Below, in pieces: positions 1 to 8,739 of a stretch of DNA of 49,602 bases. Origin of the DNA: BHER01 sp051652245. GTDB lineage: Bacteria > Bacillota_I > Bacilli_A > Culicoidibacterales > Culicoidibacteraceae. The notes beneath the pieces are model-generated. The model ran no database searches. It saw only the letters and a list, made by a program, of their open reading frames with translations, and was not told the origin of the DNA. Numbering within the stretch: position 1 is the stretch's first letter; each line of letters begins with the position of its first letter. The DNA lies in assembly GCA_051652245.1 (NCBI GenBank), contig JBOFTV010000014.1, forward strand, positions 1 through 49,602, in the 5' to 3' direction. The position numbers and the translations under genes are program-made.

Positions 1-366
1 AAAATTTCTAACATTTGACAACTTTACCCCTCCTATACTTTATTTATTTGAGTCGAGGTTGTACATGACGCGTCTCGACCTATTTTATAGATAAATTATA
101 TGATATTTTATCTGAGATGTCAAGAACTAAATAGAAAAGGTTAATGTTTTAGTAACAGGTTAATCAATGTTCGTAAGTTAAGCCTAAAAATCGCAAAAAC
201 AGGAATACTACCTACCTAATCACAAAAATAATTCCAATATTCTTCCATAACGTGGTAGAATATTACTCCATTCTTCAGAAGTACCAATATTATTCAAAAC
301 TTCATAACCATTGTCACATCAATGAATAGTGACATATTTTTTTGTCGAGTTTTAATCATTTTTTTG
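1..366. other. Gene-free left flank of the IS1634-type element
   Basis: No convincing gene is visible here. The stretch contains several short inverted repeats: GTCGAG at 52-57 against CTCGAC at 74-79, AGATAAA at 89-95 against TTTATCT at 107-113, and TGTCAC at 312-317 against GTGACA at 329-334. The minus strand has a 32-codon open stretch at 220-318 (ending TGA) that reads like the tail of a real protein (for example ...EEWSNILPRYGRILELFL), but it has no start codon and I do not recognise it. The DNA is probably intergenic or decayed mobile DNA beside the insertion sequence. Confidence 0.5.
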
Positions 367-395
367 TGTCGAATAATACCGATATGTGGTATAAT
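367..395 (+). promoter_or_regulatory. Putative promoter of the IS1634-type transposase
   Basis: A TATAAT hexamer at 390-395 is preceded by TGG, giving the extended -10 form TGnTATAAT. A weak -35-like TGTCGA lies 17 bp upstream at 367-372. The ribosome binding site AAAGAGGTGG follows just before the ATG at 427. The same TGGTATAAT string recurs ahead of HIT, alaS and mnmA. Confidence 0.55.
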
Positions 396-426
396 ATAGC
401 TATACTATATTTAAAGAGGTGGTTCT

Positions 427-2160
427 ATGTATTTGAAAAAAGCTAAGAGATCGAGTGGTCGTATATATCTAAGCATCAATAAAAGCGTTCGTAAAAATGG
501 ACAATCCAAAACGCTTACGATTAAGTCGCTTGGTTATCTTGATGAGTTAGAAAAAGAATTTGCTGATCCGATTGCTCATTTTACGCAAATCGCTGCTGAT
601 TTGACCGCACAAGAAAAACAAACAAAAAAGATCTCAATTGACCTAGATATGTCTGAAAAATTAAGTGATGATGCGGATGATGTATCACGTATCGGTGACA
701 TTGTCTTCTCCAAACTTTATCATCAATTAAAACTACATGAGCTTTTCTTAAATCGTGCTCGACCTAGAAATTTTAAATTTATACCCAACAATATTATGAA
801 AACACTAGTTATGCATCGTATCTTTTCTCCTAGTTCTAAACGTCATACCTATCTTCATCGCGATAATTTCTTTGAACACTTCAACTTCTCTCTTGATGAC
901 ATGTATCACTCGTTAGATTTTTTCGCCCAAATAAAACATGATGTTATTTCTCACTTAAATTCAAATATCCCACATATCATTTCTCGCGACACTTCTATTT
1001 GTTTATACGATGTCACCAACTATTATTTTGAAATAGATAATGAAGATGAAACAGGCAAACGGAAACGCGGTGCCTCAAAAGAAAATAAGCGTACTCCAAT
1101 CATACAAATGGGGCTTGCAACGGATAAAATGGGGATTCCGCTGACATATGAACTTTTTGCTGGGAACACTCATGATAGCCAAACATTTCAACCAATTTTT
1201 AGAAAACTTAAGAAAGACTTTGCAACTGAAAAAATTATTATTTGCGCCGATAAAGGGTTGAACAGTGCAGATAACATGGTCTATGCAACAAATGGATATG
1301 TTATCGGTGAACGGGTAGCAGGTGGTTCTAAAGAACTGCAGCAATTTATTTTCGCTCCTGAAGGATATAGTCGCAATACTTCTTTTGATGCACACCAAAT
1401 TATTCAAGTTGATGGTGACTATACATTCAAATCACGAAAAATTGCTCGTGAAGTATCTATTACTACTGATAGTGGTCGGAAGAAGAAAGTTATTTTAGAT
1501 CAGAAGCAAATTGTATTCTGGAGTCACAAATATGCAAAGCGGGCTAAAGCAAAACGCGAAGAACAGATAGTTAAAGCACAAAAAATTATTGATAATCCCT
1601 CAAACTATAGAAGTAAGTTGGACAAAGGGGCGCTTTCTTTCATCAATCAAGATGCCTTTAATGCTGATGGAGAAATTATTGAAGGAAGTAACCTTTCGCT
1701 CAATCACGAAAAAATTAAGAAACAGGAACGCTTCGATGGATTCTACATGATTGTAACAAGTGAGCACAATACTCCAGATACGGAAGTTATTGACATGTAT
1801 CGAGGCCTTTGGAAAATCGAAGAGACATTTAGAGTAACCAAGTCTTCACTGGAAGCAAGACCAATTTTCTTGCGAAACGATGCACACATTGAAGCACATT
1901 TTCTTTCATGTTATATTTCTTTGACATTGATTCGTATGTTAGAAGCAAAATTAGCTCATCAGTATTCTGCAAAGCAAATCATTGATGAGCTAGGAAACCT
2001 GTCAGTTACATATATCAAAGATAATATCTTCAAGAATAATTACACATCAAAAATTACTAGAAACATTCTCGAAAAAGCTGATATTGATCTCTCAAGAAAA
2101 TTCTATCAGCGAACTGATTTGAGACAACTTTTTGCTGATGTCAAAAAAATTTACGATTAG
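427..2160 (+). CDS. IS1634-type (IS4 superfamily) DDE transposase
   Basis: A 577-residue transposase that would catalyse cut-and-paste movement of its own insertion sequence. The RNase H-like core is visible: a first Asp in YDVTNYYFE (residue 195), a second Asp in CADKGLNS (275), and the C-terminal catalytic Glu in the block MYRGLWKIEETFRVTKS (about 457-473), which is characteristic of IS1634-like members of the IS4 group. The N-terminal 60 residues are basic and fit DNA binding. The length is normal and the frame is unbroken, so the enzyme may be functional. It starts at ATG behind AAAGAGGTGG. It lies on the opposite strand from the neighbouring suf operon. I could not identify terminal inverted repeats or a target duplication, so the element's edges are unknown. 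Confidence 0.9.
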   Translation: MYLKKAKRSSGRIYLSINKSVRKNGQSKTLTIKSLGYLDELEKEFADPIAHFTQIAADLTAQEKQTKKISIDLDMSEKLSDDADDVSRIGDIVFSKLYHQLKLHELFLNRARPRNFKFIPNNIMKTLVMHRIFSPSSKRHTYLHRDNFFEHFNFSLDDMYHSLDFFAQIKHDVISHLNSNIPHIISRDTSICLYDVTNYYFEIDNEDETGKRKRGASKENKRTPIIQMGLATDKMGIPLTYELFAGNTHDSQTFQPIFRKLKKDFATEKIIICADKGLNSADNMVYATNGYVIGERVAGGSKELQQFIFAPEGYSRNTSFDAHQIIQVDGDYTFKSRKIAREVSITTDSGRKKKVILDQKQIVFWSHKYAKRAKAKREEQIVKAQKIIDNPSNYRSKLDKGALSFINQDAFNADGEIIEGSNLSLNHEKIKKQERFDGFYMIVTSEHNTPDTEVIDMYRGLWKIEETFRVTKSSLEARPIFLRNDAHIEAHFLSCYISLTLIRMLEAKLAHQYSAKQIIDELGNLSVTYIKDNIFKNNYTSKITRNILEKADIDLSRKFYQRTDLRQLFADVKKIYD

Positions 2161-2190
2161 GATCTGTACCCCTACATAATTATGAATATG

Positions 2191-2236
2191 AAAAGGTGCT
2201 ATAAATGTTGATATATCAACGTTTATAGCACCTTTT
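2191..2236. terminator. Long palindrome and terminator after the IS transposase
   Basis: A near-perfect palindrome about 46 bp long. An outer arm AAAAGGTGCTATAAA pairs with TTTATAGCACCTTTT, and an inner GTTGATATATCAAC is itself palindromic. It is T-rich on both sides, so it can act as a bidirectional intrinsic terminator for the transposase and could also insulate the IS from its surroundings. Confidence 0.7.
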
Positions 2237-2255
2237 TGTTTGTTTTTACTTCTAA

Positions 2256-2708
2256 AGACAGGATGATACCACATCTAATAAAAAAAAGAAATACCTAACT
2301 GATGCAGAATTAGAAATATTGCAAACAGCTGGTGTTTTGTTCTATTCTGATAACAAGTTTAAGAAGCCCAAAAGGCCACTTGTTTTACTTTTGGTGAAGC
2401 AATTAATTGGCTTTGCAAAATCAGTATACAAAGGGACAAGAACAGCAATTTTTTACGCTGATTCATATGCATCATATCACCGTGGAATTAACGAACGATT
2501 CAACCGTGAGATGTGGCGTTATATTCCTAAGGGGCGTATCTTTGATGATGTGAAACAGAAAACGATTGATGTCTATGATTCATTGATCAATACTAGGTTA
2601 CTCCAACGACACGATGGCAAAAGTCCAAAGGAACTATTTGAAGCAGAGATTGAAAGCATGAACACACAACAAGCAGAATTTGACACTCATCCGGCAATCG
2701 TCGCGTAG
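2256..2708 (+). pseudogene. IS30-family transposase, 3' remnant
   Basis: The open frame (open from about 2256, with a possible TTG at 2319) ends in residues typical of the C-terminus of IS30 transposases: a SYASYHRGINERFNREMW stretch with the catalytic Glu, followed by RYIPKGRIFDD and a KSPKELFEAE tail. The N-terminal helix-turn-helix and most of the DDE core are missing, and the first 60 or so codons do not look like IS30, so the gene is a truncated or fused fragment. Just after the stop, GAATAGCAATTCTGTCCAG and TTTCACTTTAC (about 2720-2750) resemble an IS30 right terminal repeat. I could not find a matching left end. It is presumably inactive. Confidence 0.7.
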
Positions 2709-2753
2709 CGAAAACTGAGTGAATAGCAATTCTGTCCAGTTTCACTTTACAAT

Positions 2754-2885
2754 TTAGGTGATATAAAAAGAGTCTCTAGCAGGCTGGGGCACGATGACGT
2801 AGCAACAACGTTGAACATTTACAGTCACGTATTTGAAAATGACGATAAAGAAGTTGCTGATAAAATAGACAGTTTAATCAAATAA
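2754..2885 (+). pseudogene. Tyrosine integrase, C-terminal remnant (43 codons)
   Basis: Translating from 2754 gives the end of a phage or ICE integrase: LGDIKRVSSRLGHDDVATT, then LNIYSHVF and a charged tail ending DKIDSLIK and TAA at 2883. The LGH motif carries the second active-site His and the Y in NIYSHVF is the nucleophile. Everything upstream is replaced by the end of the IS30 remnant, and an in-frame stop lies at 2724-2726. This is the scar of an integrated element cut by IS30. ATGTCGTCA occurs twice directly after the stop (2886-2894 and 2897-2905), which might be part of an attachment site, but this is unproven. Confidence 0.8.
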
Positions 2886-2913
2886 ATGTCGTCACGATGT
2901 CGTCAAAAACAAA

Positions 2914-2937
2914 AAAGAGCGTTTTTATACGCTCTTT
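2914..2937. terminator. Bidirectional terminator of the suf operon and integrase remnant
   Basis: The 8-bp stem AAAGAGCG / CGCTCTTT has an 8-nt loop and T-rich flanks on both strands. It lies 37 bp beyond the sufB stop codon on the minus strand and 29 bp beyond the integrase stop on the plus strand. Confidence 0.8.
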
Positions 2938-2974
2938 AATTTTTCCGAAAAATATAAATGAAAGCTTTGTTTCA

Positions 2975-4384
2975 TTACCCTATTGACCCCTCCATCTCCA
3001 TTTTTAGCAATTGATTTAACTCAACGGCATACTCCATTGGAAGTTCGCGCGTAAATGGTTCAACAAACCCTAAAACAATCATCTCTGTTGCCTTTTCTTC
3101 CGTTAAACCACGGCTCATTAAATAAAATAGCTGTTCTTCTGACACTTTTGACACTTTTGCCTCATGTTCAAGTGTTGCTGTACCATTTTTAATTCTATTA
3201 TATGGAATTGTATCTGATTTAGAGAGTTCATCTAATATAAGTGTATCGCACTCAATATTAGAGTGTGCATAATCAGCGTTCACACCATGCTCAACAATTC
3301 CGCGATAGGTCACATTTCCACCTTTTCGCGATACTGACTTCGAGATGATTGACGATGACGTATGCTTCCCTAAATGAATCATTTTTGCGCCTGCATCTTG
3401 ATGTTGATTGGCTCCTGCAACAGCAATTGAGATTGTTGTTCCTTTTGAATAATCACCTTTCAAAATAACGGCTGGATATTTCATGGTCAACCCTGCGCCC
3501 AAGTTCCCATCAATCCATTCCATTGATGCTCCCTCTTCACAGATTGCTCTTTTTGTTACTAGGTTATATACATTATCCGACCAGTTTTGAATTGTTGTAT
3601 AGCGGCAACGTCCACCTTTTTCAACGAAAATCTCCACAACGGCTGCATGTAAAGCATCTGTTGAATATGTTGGTGCCGTGCAGCCCTCAACATAATGTAA
3701 ATCGGCACCTTCATCAACAATAATAAGCGTTCTTTCAAATTGCCCCATATTTTCTGAGTTAATTCGGAAATATGACTGTAAAGGTTGATCAATTTTTACG
3801 CCTTTGGGAACATAAATAAATGATCCTCCCGACCAAACCGCACTGTTTAGCGCGGCAAATTTATTATCCGTGTGCGGAATTAGTTTCGAAAAGTATTTTT
3901 TGAAGAGTTCAGGATGTTCTCGTAAACCCGTCTCAGGATCACAGAAAATCACACCTTGATCTGCCAATTCTTGGTGTAAACTATGATAAACCATTTCTGA
4001 TTCATACTGCGTTGCAACTCCCGCTAAGTATTTTTGCTCTGCTTCTGGTAATCCCAGTTTATTAAATGTGTCTTTTATTTTATCGGGTACATCTTCCCAA
4101 CTTGTCTCTGAACGCTCACTTGGCTTCAAATAATAGTACATTTCATCAAAATTAATCTTTGTTAAGTCGCCTCCCCATGTTGGTAAAGGCGAATTCATAA
4201 ACTCATTGTATGCTGAAACTCTAAAATCGGTCATCCATTCTGGTTCATCTTTTATTTTTGAAATTTGTCGAACAATACTTTCATTGATTCCACGATCTAA
4301 TTTTAATATCCCCACTTCACCATCATTAAAACCATACTGATAGTCTTCTGAAGTTGGTACATCCATCATTTCTTTTTCTTCCAT
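2975..4384 (-). CDS. sufB: Fe-S cluster assembly scaffold protein SufB
   Basis: A 469-residue SufB, the core of the SufBCD scaffold on which iron-sulphur clusters are built in the cytosol. The family blocks are present: FIYVPKGVKIDQPLQSYFRI, the β-helix core with VEGCTAP and YTTIQNWS, and the C-terminal SRGLTEEKATEMIVLGF shared with SufD. The length matches the family. It is the last gene of sufC-sufD-sufS-sufU-sufB, 18 bp after sufU, and is followed by an intrinsic terminator. It lacks its own visible promoter and should be co-transcribed with sufC. Confidence 0.97.
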   Translation of the reverse strand: MEEKEMMDVPTSEDYQYGFNDGEVGILKLDRGINESIVRQISKIKDEPEWMTDFRVSAYNEFMNSPLPTWGGDLTKINFDEMYYYLKPSERSETSWEDVPDKIKDTFNKLGLPEAEQKYLAGVATQYESEMVYHSLHQELADQGVIFCDPETGLREHPELFKKYFSKLIPHTDNKFAALNSAVWSGGSFIYVPKGVKIDQPLQSYFRINSENMGQFERTLIIVDEGADLHYVEGCTAPTYSTDALHAAVVEIFVEKGGRCRYTTIQNWSDNVYNLVTKRAICEEGASMEWIDGNLGAGLTMKYPAVILKGDYSKGTTISIAVAGANQHQDAGAKMIHLGKHTSSSIISKSVSRKGGNVTYRGIVEHGVNADYAHSNIECDTLILDELSKSDTIPYNRIKNGTATLEHEAKVSKVSEEQLFYLMSRGLTEEKATEMIVLGFVEPFTRELPMEYAVELNQLLKMEMEGSIG

Positions 4385-4402
4385 TGGAACTCACCACTTT
4401 CT

Positions 4403-4870
4403 TTATTTTATTTCTTCTATATCATTATCATTAATTGCTTTATTTGCAATAATTCTTTCTAATGCTTTATAGCCAAGTGTTGCACATTTTATTCTTGGTG
4501 GGAGTTTACTTATCCCTTGAAGGCTAATTGATTCACCTAAAATATCTTCATCCGGATTTTGTTCTCCCATGACCATTTTCAAGAATTCATTGATTACTTT
4601 TTGAGCATCTTCGGTTGATTTTGATTTGACATTTTGCGTTAACATTGAAGCTGATGAGCAACAAATTGCGCAGCCTGTGCCCTCATATCTGATGTCCTTA
4701 ATTGTTTCTTGTTCAAGTAGCACTTGTATTTTCAAGTCGTCGCCACAAGAAGGATTTTTAAGGTGTACTGTTTGATAATTTGGTTGTGTAACTAGCCCCT
4801 TATTTCTGGGCAAATTGTAGTGATCCATAATAATTTGACGATACCATTGCTCTTTATCAGAATAAGACAT
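4403..4870 (-). CDS. sufU: SufU, zinc-dependent sulphur acceptor for SufS
   Basis: A 155-residue SufU of the Gram-positive type, which receives persulphide sulphur from SufS and passes it to SufB. The zinc ligands are visible: C42 with D44 in PSCGDDLK, C67 in GTGCAICCSS, and C129 in RIKCATLGYKAL. The SufU-specific insertion between the second and third cysteines separates it from IscU. Its ATG lies inside sufS (14-bp overlap) with only a weak ribosome binding site, so translation is probably coupled to sufS. Confidence 0.95.
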   Translation of the reverse strand: MSYSDKEQWYRQIIMDHYNLPRNKGLVTQPNYQTVHLKNPSCGDDLKIQVLLEQETIKDIRYEGTGCAICCSSASMLTQNVKSKSTEDAQKVINEFLKMVMGEQNPDEDILGESISLQGISKLPPRIKCATLGYKALERIIANKAINDNDIEEIK

Positions 4871-6059
4871 CTAAGAAATCACTCGCTTTCTTACAAACTT
4901 CAATGAATTTCTTCATATCTGCTTCCGTGGTATAAATTGAAATACTTGCTCTTAGGCTCGATGTTGTTTCCAATTTTTCTAATAATAGCTGGGCACAATG
5001 ATGTCCAGCCCTAATCACAACAGATTCATTAGAAAAAACAGTCGCCGCATCATGTGCATGCACATCTTTTAAATTAAAAGAAATTGTTGTTGAATCCTTA
5101 TTTTCTTCGTTGTATAGTATAATATTACTTTGCTTTTTTAATTCTGTTATTGTGAAATCACGTAACTTTCTTATGTGTACTTTTTTGTCGTTGTAGTTTA
5201 TTTCTTCAATGAAATCAATTGCCGCTCCTAGGCCGAGCACTTCTGCAATCATCATTGTTCCTGCTTCGAATTTATGTGGTACTTGCTTAAATTCTGACGA
5301 TTGTTTGGTTACAGAGTCATTCATGTCACCACCATATTCAAAAGGGGACATTTTTTCTAACATATGCATTTTCCCGTATAAAACGCCTACGCCTGTGGGA
5401 CCAAATAATTTGTGACCACTAAAGACATAGAAATCGCAATCGTATGCCATAACATCAACTTTTTGCTGAACGATAGCCTGTGCTCCATCGACAATAATAA
5501 AGGCATTTTTTGCATATTGTCTGATAATTTTTGTTATTGCTTGTGGATCGTTGTAGGATCCTAGTACATTAGTCACGTGTGCAAAACTTACTACTTTTGT
5601 TTTATCTGACAGTAATTCTTGTAGGTGGGTGTAATTAATTGACCCATTTTGATCAAGATTGACATATTTAATAATTGCGTTCTTCCTTTGAGCAACAATT
5701 TGCCATGGCAACAGATTAGCATGGTGTTCACCAATATTTAAAATTAGTTCATCCCCCTCTGTAATCAGTTTGTCTGCAAGCCCAAAGGCAATTAAATTTA
5801 ATGATGTTGTTGTTCCTCTTGTAAAGATTATTTCTTCTTTTAGACCGGCATTAATAAATGAGGCTGTCTTACTTCTAACTGCTTCATAGCTTAATGTTGT
5901 TTCATATAATAACTTATCTACTCCACGACTGATATTAGTGTTTTTATGGGTGTAATAATGCACGATGGCATCGATAACACAATTAGGTGTTAACGCTGTT
6001 GCAGCACTATCCAGATATGTTATTTCTGGGTGATTGACAATCATTGGAAATTGTTTCAT
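4857..6059 (-). CDS. sufS: Cysteine desulphurase SufS
   Basis: A PLP-dependent group II cysteine desulphurase that removes sulphur from L-cysteine to feed SufU. YLDSAATA near the N-terminus, the PLP lysine in FSGHKLFGPTG (K217) and the active-site cysteine in RAGHHCAQ (C355, counted from the chosen start) are all present. The frame is open to 6149, but that would overlap sufD by 83 bp. I chose the ATG at 6059, giving 400 residues, close to the usual 405; GGAG lies 12 nt upstream and the sufD stop 7 nt upstream. A GTG at 6077 is an alternative. It ends in TGA, showing that TGA is a stop in this organism. Confidence 0.95.
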   Translation of the reverse strand: MKQFPMIVNHPEITYLDSAATALTPNCVIDAIVHYYTHKNTNISRGVDKLLYETTLSYEAVRSKTASFINAGLKEEIIFTRGTTTSLNLIAFGLADKLITEGDELILNIGEHHANLLPWQIVAQRKNAIIKYVNLDQNGSINYTHLQELLSDKTKVVSFAHVTNVLGSYNDPQAITKIIRQYAKNAFIIVDGAQAIVQQKVDVMAYDCDFYVFSGHKLFGPTGVGVLYGKMHMLEKMSPFEYGGDMNDSVTKQSSEFKQVPHKFEAGTMMIAEVLGLGAAIDFIEEINYNDKKVHIRKLRDFTITELKKQSNIILYNEENKDSTTISFNLKDVHAHDAATVFSNESVVIRAGHHCAQLLLEKLETTSSLRASISIYTTEADMKKFIEVCKKASDFLDVLF

Positions 6060-6066
6060 TATTTGT

Positions 6067-7113
6067 TTAAACTCCACGGAATAATCCCACTTTCTTTGTA
6101 ATAACATTTTCAATTCGCTGTTTTGTTGGTAAATCTTCAATATTTTCAACCACAGGTCTTAAGAATCCTTCTGTAACGAGTAATAATGCATCTTTTCTTG
6201 TCAATCCGCGACTTTGCAAATAGTAAAGTGCATCATCAGATACACGGCCCACACTCCCCGCATGTCCAGCCATAACATCATATTCATCAATTAATAAAAT
6301 TGGGTGAACATCTGCTCTTGCTTTGTCATCTAAAACCATAATCCGACTTTCTTGTTGTGCATCCGCTTGATGTGCTCCTTTTTGAATGAAGCCAATACCT
6401 TCAAATTCACCAATGGCATTGTCGGTTACAACTCCATGGTTAATTATGTTGGACTTTGTATGTGGGGCTAAGTGATTCATTTTTACAAGGTGTAATTGCT
6501 TATCCTGATTTTCGACGTACATCATCAATTTACTTTCAACTGTCGCACCTTCTTCTAAAAGACCAATGTAGTTTTCACTTTTACATGTTTTTCCAAACAT
6601 ACCAATTGCAACATTGAGTTCTGTATCTTTTCTCAGACTTACGTAACGCGTAATTGCAAGTACTAATCCACTTGTATCAAATGCACTATATAAGATATTA
6701 CAATTTCTTCCTACCTCAAGTTCAACTAATACTGGTACTTCTATTTCTCCAAGTTCTAATCCACAGCTACAAAGCACCTGATGTTCTACAATTGTTGCCT
6801 TTACATTATCAAGGATTTCAACATACACGTATGTTCCCGGATTTTCCGAATGTTCACATACTATATGTAGTGGTTCCACCAAAGATTCAGCAATTCTTAT
6901 ATGTATCGCTTTTCGAGGTTGTTGTGTATATCTGCCCGCTTCTTGTGTGGCCTTTTTTACACTTGTATATTTTGTAAACTCATTAATGTCATTATATTCG
7001 ATGACTTCTATTGCCGATGTATTAATGTCTAATACATTGTCGGCAATAATAATAACTTGTGTGGCTTCTTCCCCTACAAGTTCAACGATATGTTCTCCAA
7101 TTGTCTTATCCAT
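6067..7113 (-). CDS. sufD: Fe-S cluster assembly protein SufD
   Basis: A 348-residue SufD, the partner of SufB and SufC in the scaffold. The β-helix core and the C-terminal block AGHAGSVGRVSDDALYYLQSR, followed by TRKDALLLVTEGFLRPVV, are diagnostic for SufB/D proteins. It is shorter than the roughly 430 residues of many bacillary SufD proteins because the N-terminal helical region is reduced. It lies 22 bp after sufC and just before sufS in the operon. Confidence 0.93.
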   Translation of the reverse strand: MDKTIGEHIVELVGEEATQVIIIADNVLDINTSAIEVIEYNDINEFTKYTSVKKATQEAGRYTQQPRKAIHIRIAESLVEPLHIVCEHSENPGTYVYVEILDNVKATIVEHQVLCSCGLELGEIEVPVLVELEVGRNCNILYSAFDTSGLVLAITRYVSLRKDTELNVAIGMFGKTCKSENYIGLLEEGATVESKLMMYVENQDKQLHLVKMNHLAPHTKSNIINHGVVTDNAIGEFEGIGFIQKGAHQADAQQESRIMVLDDKARADVHPILLIDEYDVMAGHAGSVGRVSDDALYYLQSRGLTRKDALLLVTEGFLRPVVENIEDLPTKQRIENVITKKVGLFRGV

Positions 7114-7135
7114 TTTGACAACCTACCTTTCTAAC

Positions 7136-7978
7136 TTATTTCTTTGGTACAGCGCAACCACCTAGGCTGACTCTTTTATTGGGTTTCACTTCATTTTCTT
7201 CCGCATAATTTTTAATTCCAAGTTCTTCTTTTAACCAGTCATAGCCATCTTTTTCTAGACGTTGTGCCAGTGTATAATCCCCTGTTTTAACAATCCTACC
7301 ATCCATGAAGACATGGACAAAGTCTGGTTTAATATAATCAAGCAAGCGCTGATAATGTGTAATTAAGATTACCCCTACTTCTTGCTTACGCTCCGCTACC
7401 ATTTTTGTAATATTTGTTCCGACAATTCTTAGTGCATCAATATCTAATCCTGAGTCAATTTCATCTAAAATAGCAATTTTAGGTTCTAGCATCAGCATCT
7501 GTAATATTTCGTTTCGTTTTTTTTCGCCGCCTGAGAATCCAATATTCAAATAACGGTGTGGTAAGTCTTTGCTCATTTCCAAGTCATTTGTTGCCATATC
7601 AAGTCCCTTAGCAAACTTATAAAGCGATATTTCTTCACCTTCTGTTTTTTTTGTATTAATTGCCGTTCGTAAAAAATCAGCATTTGTCACACCATTAATC
7701 TCACTAGGATACTGCATCCCTAAAAAGATTCCTGCACGAGCTCGCTGATCCACTTCCATTTCTAGAACATCTTCGCCATCTAATATGATTGAACCACTTT
7801 GAACTTCAAAATTTGGATTCCCCATAATAACTGATGCAAGCGTTGATTTCCCCGTTCCATTTGGACCCATTATGGCATGGATTTCGCCACCATTTACCTG
7901 CATTGTGACACCTTTTAGAATACTTTTTGTATCCACCTGTGCATGAATATCATTAATTTGTAAAACTGGTTTGTTCAT
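7136..7978 (-). CDS. sufC: SufC, ATPase of the SufBCD complex
   Basis: A 280-residue ABC-type ATPase that drives conformational change in SufB-SufD during cluster assembly. The Walker A motif GPNGTGKS is at 38-45, the SufC-type signature is FSGGEKKRNE, and Walker B is KIAILDEIDSGLD. The family usually ends near residue 255-260 after the ...YDWLKEELG block. This protein has about 20 further residues that are charged and end in SLGGCAVPKK, with a cysteine five residues from the C-terminus. It is the first gene of the suf operon. Confidence 0.96.
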   Translation of the reverse strand: MNKPVLQINDIHAQVDTKSILKGVTMQVNGGEIHAIMGPNGTGKSTLASVIMGNPNFEVQSGSIILDGEDVLEMEVDQRARAGIFLGMQYPSEINGVTNADFLRTAINTKKTEGEEISLYKFAKGLDMATNDLEMSKDLPHRYLNIGFSGGEKKRNEILQMLMLEPKIAILDEIDSGLDIDALRIVGTNITKMVAERKQEVGVILITHYQRLLDYIKPDFVHVFMDGRIVKTGDYTLAQRLEKDGYDWLKEELGIKNYAEENEVKPNKRVSLGGCAVPKK

Positions 7979-8202
7979 TTTTAGTACCTCACTTCTCTAT
8001 ATTTTCAACATTTTTTTATTTCAGATATTTTTATTTGCTTTCACCGTACAAAATTGATCTCGTTTTTTTCACGATTATACTAATATTCTCTGTGCATCTG
8101 ACCATTTTTGATAGATATAGATTTTATTCTACTATATATATCATTTTTTTGCCAATACTTTACTCATTTATCTGCAAAAATATTTATCTCCAATTATTTT
8201 TA
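7979..8202. other. Divergent promoter region between suf and HIT
   Basis: A very AT-rich intergenic region between divergent genes. On the minus strand a TATAAT (8074-8079 in plus coordinates) lies about 95 bp before sufC and is the best suf promoter candidate, although no good -35 is spaced to it. No palindrome typical of an IscR- or Fur-like operator is obvious. The 61-codon hydrophobic ORF at 8035-8220 is rejected as a gene. Confidence 0.45.
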
Positions 8203-8211
8203 TGGTATAAT
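8203..8211 (+). promoter_or_regulatory. Extended -10 promoter of the HIT gene
   Basis: TGGTATAAT (extended -10, with TATAAT at 8206-8211) lies about 95 bp before the HIT start. A poor -35 (TTTATC, 8183-8188) sits 17 bp upstream, as expected when the TGn motif compensates. Confidence 0.6.
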
Positions 8212-8304
8212 ACTATATAGTGATTTATAATTGATGTATTAAATGACAACAAGTCTATGTAATCCATCAATCTATTACATATTTTAAAATGGAGGATAAG
8301 ACAT

Positions 8305-8712
8305 ATGCAAGCCACAATTTTTTCAAAAATAGTTAATGGTGACTTACCTTGCTATAAAGTGTACGAAGATGACGAAGTACTTGCCTTTCTCGACATATCA
8401 CAATTGACCAAGGGACACACCATTGTAATTCCAAAAATCGCTACCCTCTCCATGCTCGAAGCAAGTGATGCAATCAATGACAAGGTTTTCAGTGTAGCAA
8501 CAAAACTTGCAAAAAAGATCGTTAATACGTTCCAAGCTAGTGGGTGCAACATTTTAACAAATGCGCATGAAGCAGCAGGACAAGAAGTCATGCATTTTCA
8601 TGTGCATATAATTCCAAGGTATGCATCAGAATCTCTGGTCATCAGCATCCATAAATCAAACAAAGAAAAATCTTGCGATTTACAAGCAATCCAAAACGAA
8701 CTACAACAATAA
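8305..8712 (+). CDS. HIT-family (HinT-like) nucleotide hydrolase
   Basis: A 135-residue histidine-triad protein. Members bind purine nucleotides and hydrolyse AMP-lysine or AMP-NH2-type phosphoramidates in the cytosol. The triad HFHVHIIPRY is at 97-106, with H97, H99 and H101, and the fourth conserved His lies in TNAHEAAGQEVMHFH. The N-terminal ATIFSKIVNGDLPCYKVYED is typical; the zinc-binding cysteines of some homologues are replaced. It starts at ATG behind GGAGGA. It is followed 27 bp later by the prsA-like gene and probably forms an operon with it, a pairing also seen in Bacillus, where hit and prsA are near neighbours. Confidence 0.93.
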   Translation: MQATIFSKIVNGDLPCYKVYEDDEVLAFLDISQLTKGHTIVIPKIATLSMLEASDAINDKVFSVATKLAKKIVNTFQASGCNILTNAHEAAGQEVMHFHVHIIPRYASESLVISIHKSNKEKSCDLQAIQNELQQ

Positions 8713-8739
8713 ATTTAAAATTAAAGGAGACTATTCACA

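Noticed and set aside
220..318. 32-codon protein-like stretch on the minus strand left of the IS
   Set aside because: No start codon, no recognisable family and a stop directly upstream; kept only as a note in the left flank entry.
4857..6149. TGA read as Trp (alternative code), considered because the DNA is very AT-rich
   Set aside because: sufS and recD2 end in TGA exactly where the family ends, and Trp is encoded by TGG throughout.
8035..8220. 61-codon hydrophobic ORF in the suf-HIT intergenic region
   Set aside because: It overlaps both divergent promoters, has no ribosome binding site, and its Phe/Ile/Tyr-rich composition is what AT-rich DNA gives by chance.
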